A stretch of DNA of 64,000 nucleotides from the NCBI RefSeq assembly GCF_030063305.1, contig NZ_JASISV010000001.1, positions 806,001-870,000 on the forward strand. The letters are read 5' to 3'. The first letter of the stretch is position 1; every line of letters starts with the position of its first letter. The notes under the pieces are model-generated. The model saw only the letters and a program-made list of their open reading frames with translations. It was not told where the DNA came from and made no database searches. The translations under genes and the position numbers were made by a program. The DNA comes from Salinibacterium sp. G-O1 (GTDB lineage Bacteria > Actinomycetota > Actinomycetes > Actinomycetales > Microbacteriaceae). Below, piece after piece: positions 8,286 to 17,533 of the stretch.

Positions 8286-8311
8286 GCTGGCCGAGCGCGG
8301 GCAGCGCCGTG
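8250..8311 (+). repeat. 31-bp tandem duplication at HNH 3' end
   Basis: Positions 8250-8280 and 8281-8311 are direct copies with two mismatches in 31 nt. Because 31 is not a multiple of three, the second copy shifts frame and supplies the stop codon of the HNH gene. Confidence 0.85.
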
Positions 8312-8361
8312 CAAGCCGCGGTGAGCTGAGTGCCGCGCCTGTCGCCCGCGACCCCCGGGTG

Positions 8362-8367
8362 TACATT
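8362..8367 (+). promoter_or_regulatory. -10 element of beta-helix protein gene (leaderless)
   Basis: TACATT lies 6 nt before the GTG at 8374 and matches TANNNT. It was used to choose that start. Confidence 0.5.
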
Positions 8368-8373
8368 GACACC

Positions 8374-8973
8374 GTGATTGTGGAACACCGCGGAGCCGCA
8401 CCAAAGATCCACCCGAGCGCAGTGGTGGCGTCCACCGCTGTGATCAGCGGGGACGTGACGATCGGCGCCGAATCCCAGGTGCTTCACGGAGCGGTCATCA
8501 CCGCAGAGGGCGGCAGCATCACCATCGGCGAGTCGGTCATCGTCATGGAGCAGGCCGTTATCCGCTCCAGCGCAGCAGACCCGGTGCACATCGGTGACCA
8601 CTGCCTGATCGGGCCGCTCTCATCGATCTCCGGAGCGACCATCAGCGACGAGGTGTTCATCGCGACGGGCGCCCGCATCTTCAACGGAGCCCACATCGGG
8701 TCGCACAGCGAGGTGCGCATCAACGCCGTCGTTCACCTGCGCACCGAGCTACCCGAGAACTCGACAGTGCCCATCGGATGGGTCGCCGTCGGTGACCCTG
8801 CGCAGATCCTGTCGCCTGACCGGCACGACGAGATCTGGGCGATCCAGAAAGACCTCGACTTCCCCGGCTACGTCTTCGGACTCGACCGCTCCACACCGGA
8901 CCTGCTCGTCCAGCTCACCGAGCGTTACGGCGCCATGCTTGCCCGCCACAAGGACGACCACATCGTCGAATAG
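8374..8973 (+). CDS. Left-handed beta-helix protein, gamma-carbonic-anhydrase-like
   Basis: A 199-residue protein made largely of hexapeptide repeats (for example IHPSAVVASTAVISGDVTIG and the VHIGDHCLIGPLSSI type), which fold as a trimeric left-handed beta-helix. Histidines of the gamma-carbonic-anhydrase group are only partly present: H in the DHC turn and in AHIG. Zinc-dependent carbonic anhydrase activity is therefore possible but not secure, and an acetyltransferase-like role cannot be excluded. Start set at GTG 8374, with the alternative GTG at 8359. Without the 31-bp duplication its frame would be continuous with the HNH gene. Confidence 0.75.
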   Translation: MIVEHRGAAPKIHPSAVVASTAVISGDVTIGAESQVLHGAVITAEGGSITIGESVIVMEQAVIRSSAADPVHIGDHCLIGPLSSISGATISDEVFIATGARIFNGAHIGSHSEVRINAVVHLRTELPENSTVPIGWVAVGDPAQILSPDRHDEIWAIQKDLDFPGYVFGLDRSTPDLLVQLTERYGAMLARHKDDHIVE

Positions 8974-8978
8974 GGCGG

Positions 8979-9719
8979 CTACTCCACCGTCCTGTCGCCG
9001 CGCAGGGTGAGGCCGAGCGTCATCCTGTGCACAGCGACGGCGATGAGAGACATTGCCACCAGCTCCCCGGCGGTCTCCAGCAGGGTAAGGCCGGTGCCCA
9101 CCTGCGACGGCAACACCGCGCTCAGGGGATGACTGACGGCATCCAGAACCACGGCGAACATCGCCAGCACACCGGTCAGCAGGAACAGCGTGAGCGAATC
9201 GCGCCGATCCTGGGCCGACGCGGTGAAATGCGCGATCAGCAGCAAGATGCCGAGCGGCACGATCATGGCGCCCCAGACGGCGAGCTCGCCAACGTCCTGC
9301 GCGCGAAGACCGAACCCGCCGCCGAGCCCGAGCCCGACGAAGAGCTCCCCGCCGCGCTCGTGGATCATGAACAGGTCGTCGGAGACCAGCGCGAGCTGGA
9401 TGAGAATCCAGACCCCCAGCACGAATGATCGTCGCCGAACGGCCAGGAATGTCAGCCCCACGATGGCGCTGACAATCAGGATGTAGCCGAAACTCTCGAT
9501 GAACGACTGGTCGATGTCACCGTCCCAGGCGGGGTTTGAAAACACCGGGTCGCCGTCCCCGATCCGCCAGTGCAGCACATTGGCGACGATGAACAGGATG
9601 TCGATCACGGCCAGCGTCACCATCAGCATTCGCGACTGCATCCCAGGCGATGACAGCGCCGGTCGTGCGGACGTTTCTGCGTTCGGGCTCAGCTCGCGCG
9701 TCTCGTCAATCGTTTGCAT
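8979..9719 (-). CDS. Predicted polytopic membrane protein
   Basis: A 246-residue protein with a hydrophilic N-terminus of about 30 residues and around six hydrophobic segments (for example VTLAVIDILFIVANVL, GYILIVSAIVGLTFLAV, LFLLTGVLAMFAVVL). An acidic/His patch (DDLFMIHERGGELF) lies between helices 3 and 4, and DAVSHPLS follows a later helix. I recognise no family. ATG start with GAGGAAA upstream. It is convergent with the beta-helix gene (5-nt gap) and divergent from mazG. Confidence 0.7.
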   Translation of the reverse strand: MQTIDETRELSPNAETSARPALSSPGMQSRMLMVTLAVIDILFIVANVLHWRIGDGDPVFSNPAWDGDIDQSFIESFGYILIVSAIVGLTFLAVRRRSFVLGVWILIQLALVSDDLFMIHERGGELFVGLGLGGGFGLRAQDVGELAVWGAMIVPLGILLLIAHFTASAQDRRDSLTLFLLTGVLAMFAVVLDAVSHPLSAVLPSQVGTGLTLLETAGELVAMSLIAVAVHRMTLGLTLRGDRTVE

Positions 9720-9801
9720 CGGGTTTCCTCGCGAGGCGCTTACGGGGGAGCGGCGGGTCCACCTCCCCGAGGTGCCTGACTTGAGATCCTAGCGACAGTG
9801 C

Positions 9802-9807
9802 CACACT
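9802..9807 (+). promoter_or_regulatory. -10 element of mazG (leaderless)
   Basis: CACACT lies 6 nt before the ATG at 9814. It is a weak match (C for the first T) but has the same spacing as other operon heads in this window. Confidence 0.38.
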
Positions 9808-9813
9808 TGACGC

Positions 9814-10506
9814 ATGACCGAGCCCACGAGCCCGCCGAATCCGAAACTCGACGAACTGGTCGCGGTGCTGCAGCGGTTGCGGGCGCCGGGCGGGTGCGCC
9901 TGGGATCGCGATCAGACCCACGAATCCCTCGTGCAGTATCTGATCGAAGAGACGTGGGAGCTCGTCGACGCCATCGAGACTGGTGACAGTGACGAACTCA
10001 TCGAGGAGCTCGGCGACGTGCTCTATCAGGTGGTCTTCCACTCAGATATCGCGGCGGAGGCCGGCAAATTCACGCTCGAGGATGTGGCCGCCCACATGAC
10101 GGCGAAGATGATCGGGCGGCATCCGCACGTATTCGGTGACGCGGTGGCCGAGACCGCCGACGATGTGATGGCGGTCTGGGACGACCTGAAGAAGACCGAG
10201 AAACCGCATCGCACGAGTGTGCTCGACGGAATTCCGCAGCGGATGCCAGCACTCGCGCTCGCCGACAAGCTGCTGGGTCGCGCTCACAAGGTCGGTCTCA
10301 TCGATGCCACCGTGCCCGGAGCGGTCAACGTTAAGGACGAAGACGAGCTCGGCCCGCTGCTGCTGGCGATCGTGGCATCCGCCAAGGCCAATGGGCTCGA
10401 CTCCGAACGGGCACTGAGGTCGGCTCTGCGCGGCCTGCAGGAGGAAATCCGCGAGTTCGAGATCGAGACCGCGTCAGACGCCGGTGTGATCGGCACCTCT
10501 GAGTAG
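9814..10506 (+). CDS. mazG: Nucleoside triphosphate pyrophosphohydrolase MazG
   Basis: A 230-residue protein of the all-alpha NTP pyrophosphatase superfamily. The N-terminal MazG domain shows CAWDRDQTHESL, then EETWELVDAIE (the ExxE metal ligands), and EELGDVLYQVVFHSDIA (the ExxD pair). MazG converts (d)NTPs to NMP and pyrophosphate in the cytoplasm, cleaning the pool of abnormal nucleotides and affecting ppGpp levels. The C-terminal half keeps a degenerate second domain. It sits alone on the plus strand before hisS; a hairpin lies just after its stop. Confidence 0.92.
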   Translation: MTEPTSPPNPKLDELVAVLQRLRAPGGCAWDRDQTHESLVQYLIEETWELVDAIETGDSDELIEELGDVLYQVVFHSDIAAEAGKFTLEDVAAHMTAKMIGRHPHVFGDAVAETADDVMAVWDDLKKTEKPHRTSVLDGIPQRMPALALADKLLGRAHKVGLIDATVPGAVNVKDEDELGPLLLAIVASAKANGLDSERALRSALRGLQEEIREFEIETASDAGVIGTSE

Positions 10507-10514
10507 TGGGGGAT

Positions 10515-10547
10515 GGTGCCCTCCCCAACCCGAATGGAGAGGGCACC
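10515..10547 (+). terminator. Possible terminator hairpin after mazG
   Basis: GGTGCCCTC (10515-10523) pairs with GAGGGCACC (10539-10547) across a 15-nt loop, 9 nt after the mazG stop. There is no T-tract, so termination is only likely. The rest of 10548-10792 holds no recognisable gene or RNA. Confidence 0.5.
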
Positions 10548-10792
10548 GGGGCGCGTAGTTCAACCCAGGTGTAAGCACCGGGGGAACGGGCGTACCCCAG
10601 AACCGGCAGGATTACCCGACCTACCGATTCGTTATCGCGAGAAGCGTTCTGTGTCTTCCCTGTCTTGGAGGCGGGCTTTCGGGAGCCTGACGACGTTTTG
10701 CCGCGCACAAATTGTACCCCGTTCTGGGGGTGCGGGGTACTTCGGTGGGGAGATTGCCAGTCTCGGCGACCAGACAGCCGCCGCAAGTGCGA

Positions 10793-10798
10793 CAGAAT
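10793..10798 (+). promoter_or_regulatory. -10 element of hisS (leaderless)
   Basis: CAGAAT lies 6 nt before the ATG at 10805. No ribosome-binding site precedes the start. Confidence 0.48.
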
Positions 10799-10804
10799 CG
10801 AACA

Positions 10805-12088
10805 ATGGCATCATCGGTGAATCCTCCGCGCGGGATGCGCGACTTCCTGCCAGCAGAAAAGGCGCAGCGCGAGCGCGTGCTGGCGGTGATCCGCAACACC
10901 TACCGTTCTCACGGCTTCGATGAGATCGAAACTCCGGTCATGGAAGACAGCGACAGGCTGCACGCCGGCCTCGGGGGAGACAACGAGAAGCTGGCGTTCG
11001 CCGTGATGAGGCGCGCCCTCACCACCGACGACCTGAAGGCTGCGGCAGAGTCCATCGAGCTTGCCGATCTGGGTCTGCGTTTCGACCTGACGGTTCCGCT
11101 TGCGCGTTTTTATGCGAGCCACCGTGCCGAGTTACCCACGACGTTTCGTTCGATCCAGATCGCACCGGTCTGGCGGGCCGAGCGCCCGCAGAAGGGGCGA
11201 TACCGCCAGTTCATGCAGTGCGACATCGACATCATCGGCGAGGCGGGGCCGATGGCCGAGGTTGAGCTGATTTCGGCGACCGCGGCGACCCTCGATGCAC
11301 TCGGGCTGAGTGGATGCAGCATCCGGATCAACGACCGCAGGCTTCTGGCCAGCGCGCTGGAGTTGCTCGGTTTCCCCGCCAAGGAGCACGAGCCGGTGCT
11401 GATCACAATCGACAAACTCGACAAGCTCGGCAACGCCGGAGTGATCAGCGAACTGCGCAATCGCGGCTTCCCGTCCGGCCCGGTCGACGCACTCGAAGCG
11501 TTCTTCGATCGCCCGACGACGATGGAGGAGCTGCCGTTCGGCGAGGATTCGATCCGTGCACAGCTTCCCGACGGCGTGAACGAGGCAGCCGTCTCCGAGC
11601 TCGCAGCGATCGGTCTCGCCGTGGACGAGGCCAGAGGCGACTCAACCCCCATCGTGCAGTTCGACCCGTGGCTGGTGCGCGGCATGGGCTACTACACGGG
11701 CGCGATCTTCGAGGTCGCCCACCCCACCCTCGGCTATTCGCTGGGTGGCGGCGGACGCTACGACGGCATGATCGGCAGGTTCCTCGGCACAGACGTGCCC
11801 GCCGCCGGGTTCTCGCTCGGGTTCGAACGCCTCGTCGACCTGGTCGAACTCGAGGGCTCAATCGAGGTGGATGCCGCAGCCATCGTCTACGACACCGACC
11901 TGTCGCCGGCAGCCCTGCTCACCCTCAAGACGGCCCTCGTCGCGCGTGGGCGCAGGGTCACGCTCGTGCCGCGCCCGAAAAACATGCGTCCGCTGCTGGA
12001 GTCTCTCCAGGCGCAGGGTTACCAGCAGTACGCATACGTGTCGGCGTCGTCGATCGACAGCGACCTCGATTTCAAGCCGATCGGCTGA
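10805..12088 (+). CDS. hisS: Histidyl-tRNA synthetase
   Basis: A 427-residue class II aminoacyl-tRNA synthetase that charges tRNA-His in the cytoplasm. Landmarks: PPRGMRDFLP at the N-terminus, FDLTVPLARF, motif 2 in RAERPQKGRYRQFMQCDIDIIG, the histidine-binding LVRGMGYYTG, and motif 3 in LGGGGRYDGM followed by GFSLGFERL. A C-terminal anticodon-binding domain follows (about residues 345-427). Start chosen at ATG 10805 because the conserved N-terminal PPRGMRD motif begins soon after it and a -10 element precedes it. Confidence 0.95.
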   Translation: MASSVNPPRGMRDFLPAEKAQRERVLAVIRNTYRSHGFDEIETPVMEDSDRLHAGLGGDNEKLAFAVMRRALTTDDLKAAAESIELADLGLRFDLTVPLARFYASHRAELPTTFRSIQIAPVWRAERPQKGRYRQFMQCDIDIIGEAGPMAEVELISATAATLDALGLSGCSIRINDRRLLASALELLGFPAKEHEPVLITIDKLDKLGNAGVISELRNRGFPSGPVDALEAFFDRPTTMEELPFGEDSIRAQLPDGVNEAAVSELAAIGLAVDEARGDSTPIVQFDPWLVRGMGYYTGAIFEVAHPTLGYSLGGGGRYDGMIGRFLGTDVPAAGFSLGFERLVDLVELEGSIEVDAAAIVYDTDLSPAALLTLKTALVARGRRVTLVPRPKNMRPLLESLQAQGYQQYAYVSASSIDSDLDFKPIG

Positions 12089-12141
12089 GCTGGCCGAGGG
12101 GCGCACGATGGCCCCGACCGGGTGGCCGTCACGTCACCCGA

Positions 12142-12154
12142 GTAGGATTCCTAC
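12142..12154 (+). promoter_or_regulatory. Promoter region of eno with a dyad over the -10
   Basis: TAGGAT (12143-12148) fits a -10 hexamer about 58 nt before the GTG start. It is embedded in the palindrome GTAGGA-T-TCCTAC (12142-12154). The dyad may be an operator; no regulator is identified. Confidence 0.42.
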
Positions 12155-12193
12155 CGGACATCCACCACTTTCGTCCATAGTTCCCATCCCTGA

Positions 12194-13486
<1,293 letters not shown>

Positions 13487-13496
13487 GCACTCTCAT

Positions 13497-13541
13497 CGAA
13501 AGGCGGGCGCAGCGACTTCTGGTCGCTGCGCCCGCCTTTCG
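13497..13541 (+). terminator. Intrinsic terminator after eno
   Basis: A perfect 20-bp stem (13497-13516 with 13522-13541) closes a 5-nt loop starting 11 nt after the eno stop. No long T-tract follows, but the stem is exceptionally stable and symmetric. Confidence 0.82.
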
Positions 13542-13586
13542 TGGCGCAGTGCCACGTTGCGGCACGGCTTTGCCAGTCACATCGTT

Positions 13587-13592
13587 TAAGCT
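13587..13592 (+). promoter_or_regulatory. -10 element of ftsB-like operon (leaderless)
   Basis: TAAGCT lies 7 nt before the ATG at 13600 and matches TANNNT. No ribosome site is seen. Confidence 0.52.
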
Positions 13593-13599
13593 CTAACCC

Positions 13600-14112
13600 A
13601 TGGCCAGGCGCACAACGACTCGAGTGGCGGTCTCGCTTCCCGAAGAGAGCGCGCCCGAGCACTGGCTGCGCACCATCCGGCTATCTGGTTTCACTTTCCT
13701 CATGTTGGCGCTGCTGATCCTCGCGGTCATCGTGCTCGCGCCGAATCTTCGCGTGTTCATTGAGCAGCGCCAGCAGATTGCGGCCCTGCAGCAGGATGTC
13801 GATAACGCGCAGCAGTCCGTCGACGACCTCAACGAGAATGTCGCCCGCTGGAGCGACCCCGCCTACATCAAGTCGCAGGCCCGCGAGCGACTCTTCTACG
13901 TTTTCCCGGGGGAGATCAGCTATCTCGTGATCGGTGACGCCGGCCCCGTGGCCACGACGGACGGAATGCCTATCAGCGACCAGATCCAGACAACAAAGGT
14001 TGACTGGGCGGGCACGCTGCTCTCGTCGATCTTCACCGCCGGTTTGACGGATGCCACGCCCGCCGAGCTCGAAGCCCCGGCTTTCGGCGTGCCGGATGAG
14101 GTGACCCCGTGA
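13600..14112 (+). CDS. FtsB/DivIC-like septum formation initiator protein
   Basis: A 170-residue bitopic membrane protein. A cytoplasmic N-terminus precedes one transmembrane helix (about residues 32-50, FTFLMLALLILAVIVLAP). A coiled coil follows (about 55-87, QRQQIAALQQDVDNAQQSVDDLNENVARW), then the DPAYIKSQARERLFYVFPGE motif typical of FtsB/DivIC. It should help assemble the division septum with FtsL and FtsQ. The eno-ftsB-DUF501 order is conserved in actinobacteria. The C-terminal ~60 residues are an extra extracytoplasmic tail with no recognised fold. Its stop overlaps the DUF501 start. Confidence 0.87.
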   Translation: MARRTTTRVAVSLPEESAPEHWLRTIRLSGFTFLMLALLILAVIVLAPNLRVFIEQRQQIAALQQDVDNAQQSVDDLNENVARWSDPAYIKSQARERLFYVFPGEISYLVIGDAGPVATTDGMPISDQIQTTKVDWAGTLLSSIFTAGLTDATPAELEAPAFGVPDEVTP

Positions 14113-14612
14113 GGCCGCCGTTTGACGCCCCGACGGATGAGGACGTTCGCATCGTCTCCCTCCAACTGGGCAGACCCGCCCGCGACGTAGTGGGCATTTC
14201 TGCGCGCTGCGTGTGTGGCGCGCCCACCGTCGTTTCGACCAAGCCACGACTCACCGACGGCACGCCGTTTCCGACGTTCTACTACCTGACGCACCCAGCC
14301 GCGACGGCGGCCGTTTCGACTCTCGAGGCCAACGGAGTGATGCCGGAGCTCGCCGGCCTGCTCGACGACGACGAGATCCACGACGCCTACCGCGCGGCAC
14401 ATCAGTCGTACATCGCCGACCGGGAGAGCTTTGCGGTCGTCGAGGAGATCAACGGAATCTCTGCCGGCGGCATGCCCGATCGCGTCAAGTGCCTGCACGC
14501 GGTGGTCGGCCACAGCCTCGCGGCGGGCCCCGGCGTGAATCCGATCGGCGACATCGCGCTGGAACGCTCCGGATGGAGCCCGAACGTGTGCCAGTGCGGG
14601 GACTACACATGA
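14109..14612 (+). CDS. DUF501 family protein
   Basis: A 167-residue cytoplasmic protein of the DUF501 family: RCVCGAPTVVSTKPRLTDGTPFPTFYYLTHP at the N-terminus and GGMPDRVKCLHAVVGHSLAAGPGVNPIGD in the C-terminal half. The regularly placed Cys and His residues (CVC, CLH, H, then CQC) suggest metal binding. The biochemical role is not known; neighbouring genes tie it to cell division. GTG start overlaps the previous stop (GTGA), and its own stop overlaps the protease ATG (ATGA), so the three genes are translationally coupled. Confidence 0.88.
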   Translation: MRPPFDAPTDEDVRIVSLQLGRPARDVVGISARCVCGAPTVVSTKPRLTDGTPFPTFYYLTHPAATAAVSTLEANGVMPELAGLLDDDEIHDAYRAAHQSYIADRESFAVVEEINGISAGGMPDRVKCLHAVVGHSLAAGPGVNPIGDIALERSGWSPNVCQCGDYT

Positions 14613-15871
14613 GCAGGCGCTGGCCAGCTGTCGCGATAATCGCGGCGGTCGCGGCATCCGTTCTCTTCGGCGGTTCGGCTGCCTCGGCTGACGCCGTTCG
14701 GAACGACCAGTACTGGCTGGACAGCTATGGGATCCGGGCGGCCTGGGCCACCACGCAGGGGGCTGGCGTGACGATCGCCATCATCGACACGGGCGTGAGC
14801 GGCAGCGTCGCAGAGCTGGCTGGCGCGGTTATCGGGGGAGCAGACTTTTCGGGGCTCGGTTCGTCGAACGGCCAGATGCCCGTCGGAACCGACGGCCCCG
14901 AGCACGGCACGATGGTCGCATCCCTCGCCGCTGGCCGGGGCACCTCTGCCCTCGACGGCGTGATCGGTTCCGCGCCCGCGGCATCCATCCTGTCTATCTC
15001 GATCGGGTTTGGGGAGGGTGCCACCACCTCGGACGACCAGATCGCGGCGGCGGTGCGCTTCGCTGTCGACAACGGCGCAGACGTCATCAACATGTCGCTC
15101 ACCCGCAACACCCTCGACTGGCCCGAGAGCTGGGACAGCGCGTTCCTCTACGCGATGAACCACGACGTTGTCATCGTGGCGGCGGCAGGCAACCGCGGCA
15201 GCGGAACCACGGAGGTTGGCGCGCCGGCGACCATGCCGGGCGTGCTGACGGTCGGCGGTGTCGATATGAACGGCCTGGCCAGTTTCGACGCATCGTCGCA
15301 GGGCATCACGATTGCCGTCTCTGCGCCCAGCGAACAGTTGGTCGGGGTGATCCCGGGTGGGCAGCACGTCAAATGGAGCGGCACCAGCGGGGCGACCCCG
15401 ATTGTCGCGGGAATCGTCGCACTGGTGCGGGCCGCGTATCCCGGTCTCGACGCCAACAACGTCATCAACCGCATCGTGCAGACCGCGAAAGATGCTGGGG
15501 TTAGTGGAGCCGACGCGATCTACGGCTACGGGCTGATTGACGCGAAGGCGGCGGTGACTGCGTCGGTTCCCCGCGTGTCTGAGAATCCCATGGGAAGCCT
15601 GGCCGAATGGATCACCATTCACCGTCGCGCGCCCAGCGCCGCCGTGCCCACCCCGACGCTGCAGCCGAGCGCGCCGACGACGAGCACCCCCACGCCCGAC
15701 ACTCCCGTTATCGCGGGCCCGCAGAACCCACTCGGCACAATTTTGCCGACGGTTTCGCTGCTTCGAAATGTCGGGATTCCGCTGGCCGTAGTGCTGTTTT
15801 TCCTCGGAACATTCGTCGCTGTGATTGTGCTCGGAGCTCAGCGGGTCAGACGCTCGCACGATACGGAGTAG
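14609..15871 (+). CDS. Secreted, membrane-anchored subtilisin-like (S8) protease
   Basis: A 420-residue protein with a signal peptide (about residues 1-28) and a subtilase catalytic domain. The triad is visible: Asp in TIAIIDTGVSG, His in GPEHGTMVASLAAG and Ser in WSGTSGATPIVAG, with the oxyanion Asn in AAAGNRGSG. A Pro/Thr-rich linker and a C-terminal transmembrane helix (IPLAVVLFFLGTFVAVIVLGA) end in a short basic tail, the layout of mycosin-like proteases. No ESX genes are nearby, so a type VII secretion role is not supported here. ATGA overlap couples it to DUF501. Confidence 0.92.
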   Translation: MSRRWPAVAIIAAVAASVLFGGSAASADAVRNDQYWLDSYGIRAAWATTQGAGVTIAIIDTGVSGSVAELAGAVIGGADFSGLGSSNGQMPVGTDGPEHGTMVASLAAGRGTSALDGVIGSAPAASILSISIGFGEGATTSDDQIAAAVRFAVDNGADVINMSLTRNTLDWPESWDSAFLYAMNHDVVIVAAAGNRGSGTTEVGAPATMPGVLTVGGVDMNGLASFDASSQGITIAVSAPSEQLVGVIPGGQHVKWSGTSGATPIVAGIVALVRAAYPGLDANNVINRIVQTAKDAGVSGADAIYGYGLIDAKAAVTASVPRVSENPMGSLAEWITIHRRAPSAAVPTPTLQPSAPTTSTPTPDTPVIAGPQNPLGTILPTVSLLRNVGIPLAVVLFFLGTFVAVIVLGAQRVRRSHDTE

Positions 15872-15922
15872 ATTAGGGGGCGAACTTTGTCCCAAAACTT
15901 TTCCTTCAGGAGCCCACCACTC

Positions 15923-17392
15923 GTGCCAAAAATTTTGATCGTCGGCGGCGGCTATGCCGGCTTCTACACTGCCCGCAAGCTCGAAAAGTGGCTGCGTCGC
16001 GGCGAAGCCGAGGTCACCATGGTTGACCCGCTGCCCTACATGACCTACCAGCCGTTCCTCCCAGAGGTCGCTGCCGGCACCATCGAACCGCGTCACGCGG
16101 TCGTGCCTCACCGCCGCCACCTCAAGAAGACGAACGTCATCACCGCCAAGGTGACCAACGTCAACCACGCGACCAAGACCGCCACGATTACGCCCGAGGT
16201 GGGCGACGCGTGGGAGTTCGAGTACGACGTGATCATCATCACCGCTGGCTCGGTGTCGCGCACTTTCCCGATCCCCGGGGTTGCTGACGAGGCCATCGGC
16301 ATGAAGAACATCGAAGAGGCGATGGCGGTTCGCGATCGACTCCTCACCAACTTCGACAAGGCAGCCAACCTGCCAGCCGGCCCGGAGCGCGACCGCCTGT
16401 TGACCTTCGTGGTCGTCGGTGGCGGGTTTGCTGGCATCGAGACGTTCGCCGAGCTGCGCAGCCTCGCATCGTCGCTGCTTCCGCTCTACCCGTCGCTGAG
16501 CTTCGAAGACACCCACTTCCACCTCATCGAGGCAATGGGCCGCATCATGCCCGAGGTGTCGCTCAAGACGAGCCTTTGGGTCATCAAGGACCTCGCCGAG
16601 CGTGGCGCCAAGATCCACCTCGACACTCAGCTGTCGTCTGCCGTCGGCGGACACATCGAGCTGTCGACCGGTGAGAGCTTCGACTCCGACCTGATCGTGT
16701 GGACCGCGGGCGTCATGGCGAACCCGGTTCTGCGCAACACCGACCTTCCTGTCGAGGAGCGCGGTCGCTTGCGCGTGCAAGCCGACATGCGCGTCATCAA
16801 CGATGACGGTGTCGTCGACGGTGCCTGGGGTGCTGGCGACGTCAGCGCCGTCCCCGACCTCACCGGTGGAGGCGTCGCAGGGTTCTGCGTTCCCAACGCG
16901 CAGCACGCCGTCCGCCAGGCGAAGCTCCTTGCTAAGAACGTGGTTGCTGTGCTGCGCGATGAGCTGCCGAACGACTACTTCCACAAGAACGCGGGAGCCG
17001 TCGCAGGCCTCGGCGTGGGCAACGGTGTCTTCCAGTCCGGAAACATCGCGATCAAGGGCCTTCCCGCCTGGGTCATGCACCGTGGTTACCACGGCCTCGC
17101 GATGCCGATGTGGGAGCGCAAGATCCGCGTCTTCGGCAACTGGTTCTTTGGTTTGATCCTCGGTCGCGACCAGATCGAGCTCGGTGCTCGCGCCACGCCG
17201 CGTGCCGTGTTTGAGGAATTCGCATCGCGCCCGAAGCCGGCAGTTGCGGCAGCCCCGGTCAAGGCAGCAGTGAAGACCCCGGTCAAGGTCGCGGCAGCTC
17301 CCGCCAAGGCAGCGCCTGCCAAGGCAGCGGTGAAGGCCCCGGCCAAGCCGCGCACTGCAGCAGCCAAGAACACGACAGCAGCAGAGAAGTAA
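15923..17392 (+). CDS. ndh: Type II NADH dehydrogenase with Ala/Lys/Pro-rich tail
   Basis: A 489-residue FAD-dependent oxidoreductase that passes electrons from NADH to menaquinone without pumping protons, on the inner face of the membrane. The first dinucleotide-binding fold is KILIVGGGYAGFYTARKL, the second is FVVVGGGFAGIETFAEL, and the FAD-binding GAGDVSAVPD lies near residue 308. The amphipathic membrane-binding region is at about 385-415. The final ~55 residues are almost only Ala, Lys and Pro in AAPAKAA-like units, resembling histone H1 tails. Start is GTG 15923 with AGGAG 10 nt upstream. Confidence 0.92.
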   Translation: MPKILIVGGGYAGFYTARKLEKWLRRGEAEVTMVDPLPYMTYQPFLPEVAAGTIEPRHAVVPHRRHLKKTNVITAKVTNVNHATKTATITPEVGDAWEFEYDVIIITAGSVSRTFPIPGVADEAIGMKNIEEAMAVRDRLLTNFDKAANLPAGPERDRLLTFVVVGGGFAGIETFAELRSLASSLLPLYPSLSFEDTHFHLIEAMGRIMPEVSLKTSLWVIKDLAERGAKIHLDTQLSSAVGGHIELSTGESFDSDLIVWTAGVMANPVLRNTDLPVEERGRLRVQADMRVINDDGVVDGAWGAGDVSAVPDLTGGGVAGFCVPNAQHAVRQAKLLAKNVVAVLRDELPNDYFHKNAGAVAGLGVGNGVFQSGNIAIKGLPAWVMHRGYHGLAMPMWERKIRVFGNWFFGLILGRDQIELGARATPRAVFEEFASRPKPAVAAAPVKAAVKTPVKVAAAPAKAAPAKAAVKAPAKPRTAAAKNTTAAEK

Positions 17393-17425
17393 CGGAGCCG
17401 CCGGTGGAAACTACCGGCGCTCCGT
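17392..17425 (+). terminator. Terminator-like hairpin after ndh
   Basis: A left arm at 17392-17405 pairs with 17413-17425 over 13 bp with one bulged C. It ends 2 nt before the tRNA gene. Confidence 0.6.
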
Positions 17426-17427
17426 GA

Positions 17428-17501
17428 GCCCCGGTAGCCCAATCGGCAGAGGCAGACGACTTAAAATCGTCCCAGTCAGGGTTCGAGTCCCTGCCGGGGC
17501 A
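17428..17501 (+). tRNA. tRNA-Leu (anticodon TAA)
   Basis: A 74-nt cloverleaf. The acceptor stem is 17428-17434 with 17494-17500, and the discriminator base is A (CCA not encoded). The D-arm is 17437-17453, the anticodon stem is GACGA/TCGTC with loop CTTAAAA, giving anticodon TAA at 17462-17464, and the T-arm is CAGGG-TTCGAGT-CCCTG. The anticodon reads UUA leucine codons, which are rare in this GC-rich genome. The variable loop is only 5 nt, whereas textbook tRNA-Leu has a long variable arm. Confidence 0.9.
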
Positions 17502-17502
17502 C
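17483..17502 (+). repeat. tRNA 3' end, first copy of a 20-bp direct repeat
   Basis: The 20 nt covering the T-loop, T-stem 3' side and acceptor 3' side of tRNA-Leu recur exactly at 17660-17679, with a degenerate version from 17565. Such repeats mark integrase attachment sites or decayed tRNA copies. Confidence 0.8.
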
Positions 17503-17507
17503 GGTGG

Positions 17508-17533
17508 CAAGCGGGCCGCCCGCGGCCCGCTTG
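17508..17533 (+). terminator. Hairpin after tRNA-Leu
   Basis: An 11-bp perfect stem, CAAGCGGGCCG with CGGCCCGCTTG, closes a 4-nt loop 7 nt after the tRNA. It is a probable terminator without a T-tract. Confidence 0.6.

Noticed and set aside
14609-15871. The subtilase as part of an ESX (type VII) secretion locus
   Set aside because: The layout resembles mycosin, but no EccB/C/D/E or WXG100 genes are nearby, and the eno-ftsB-DUF501 context is common for non-ESX proteases in this family.
14603-17092. An 829-codon open frame on the minus strand
   Set aside because: It lies opposite the subtilase and ndh genes, which have full catalytic motifs. Its predicted protein has no recognisable domain. 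It is a shadow frame in GC-rich DNA.
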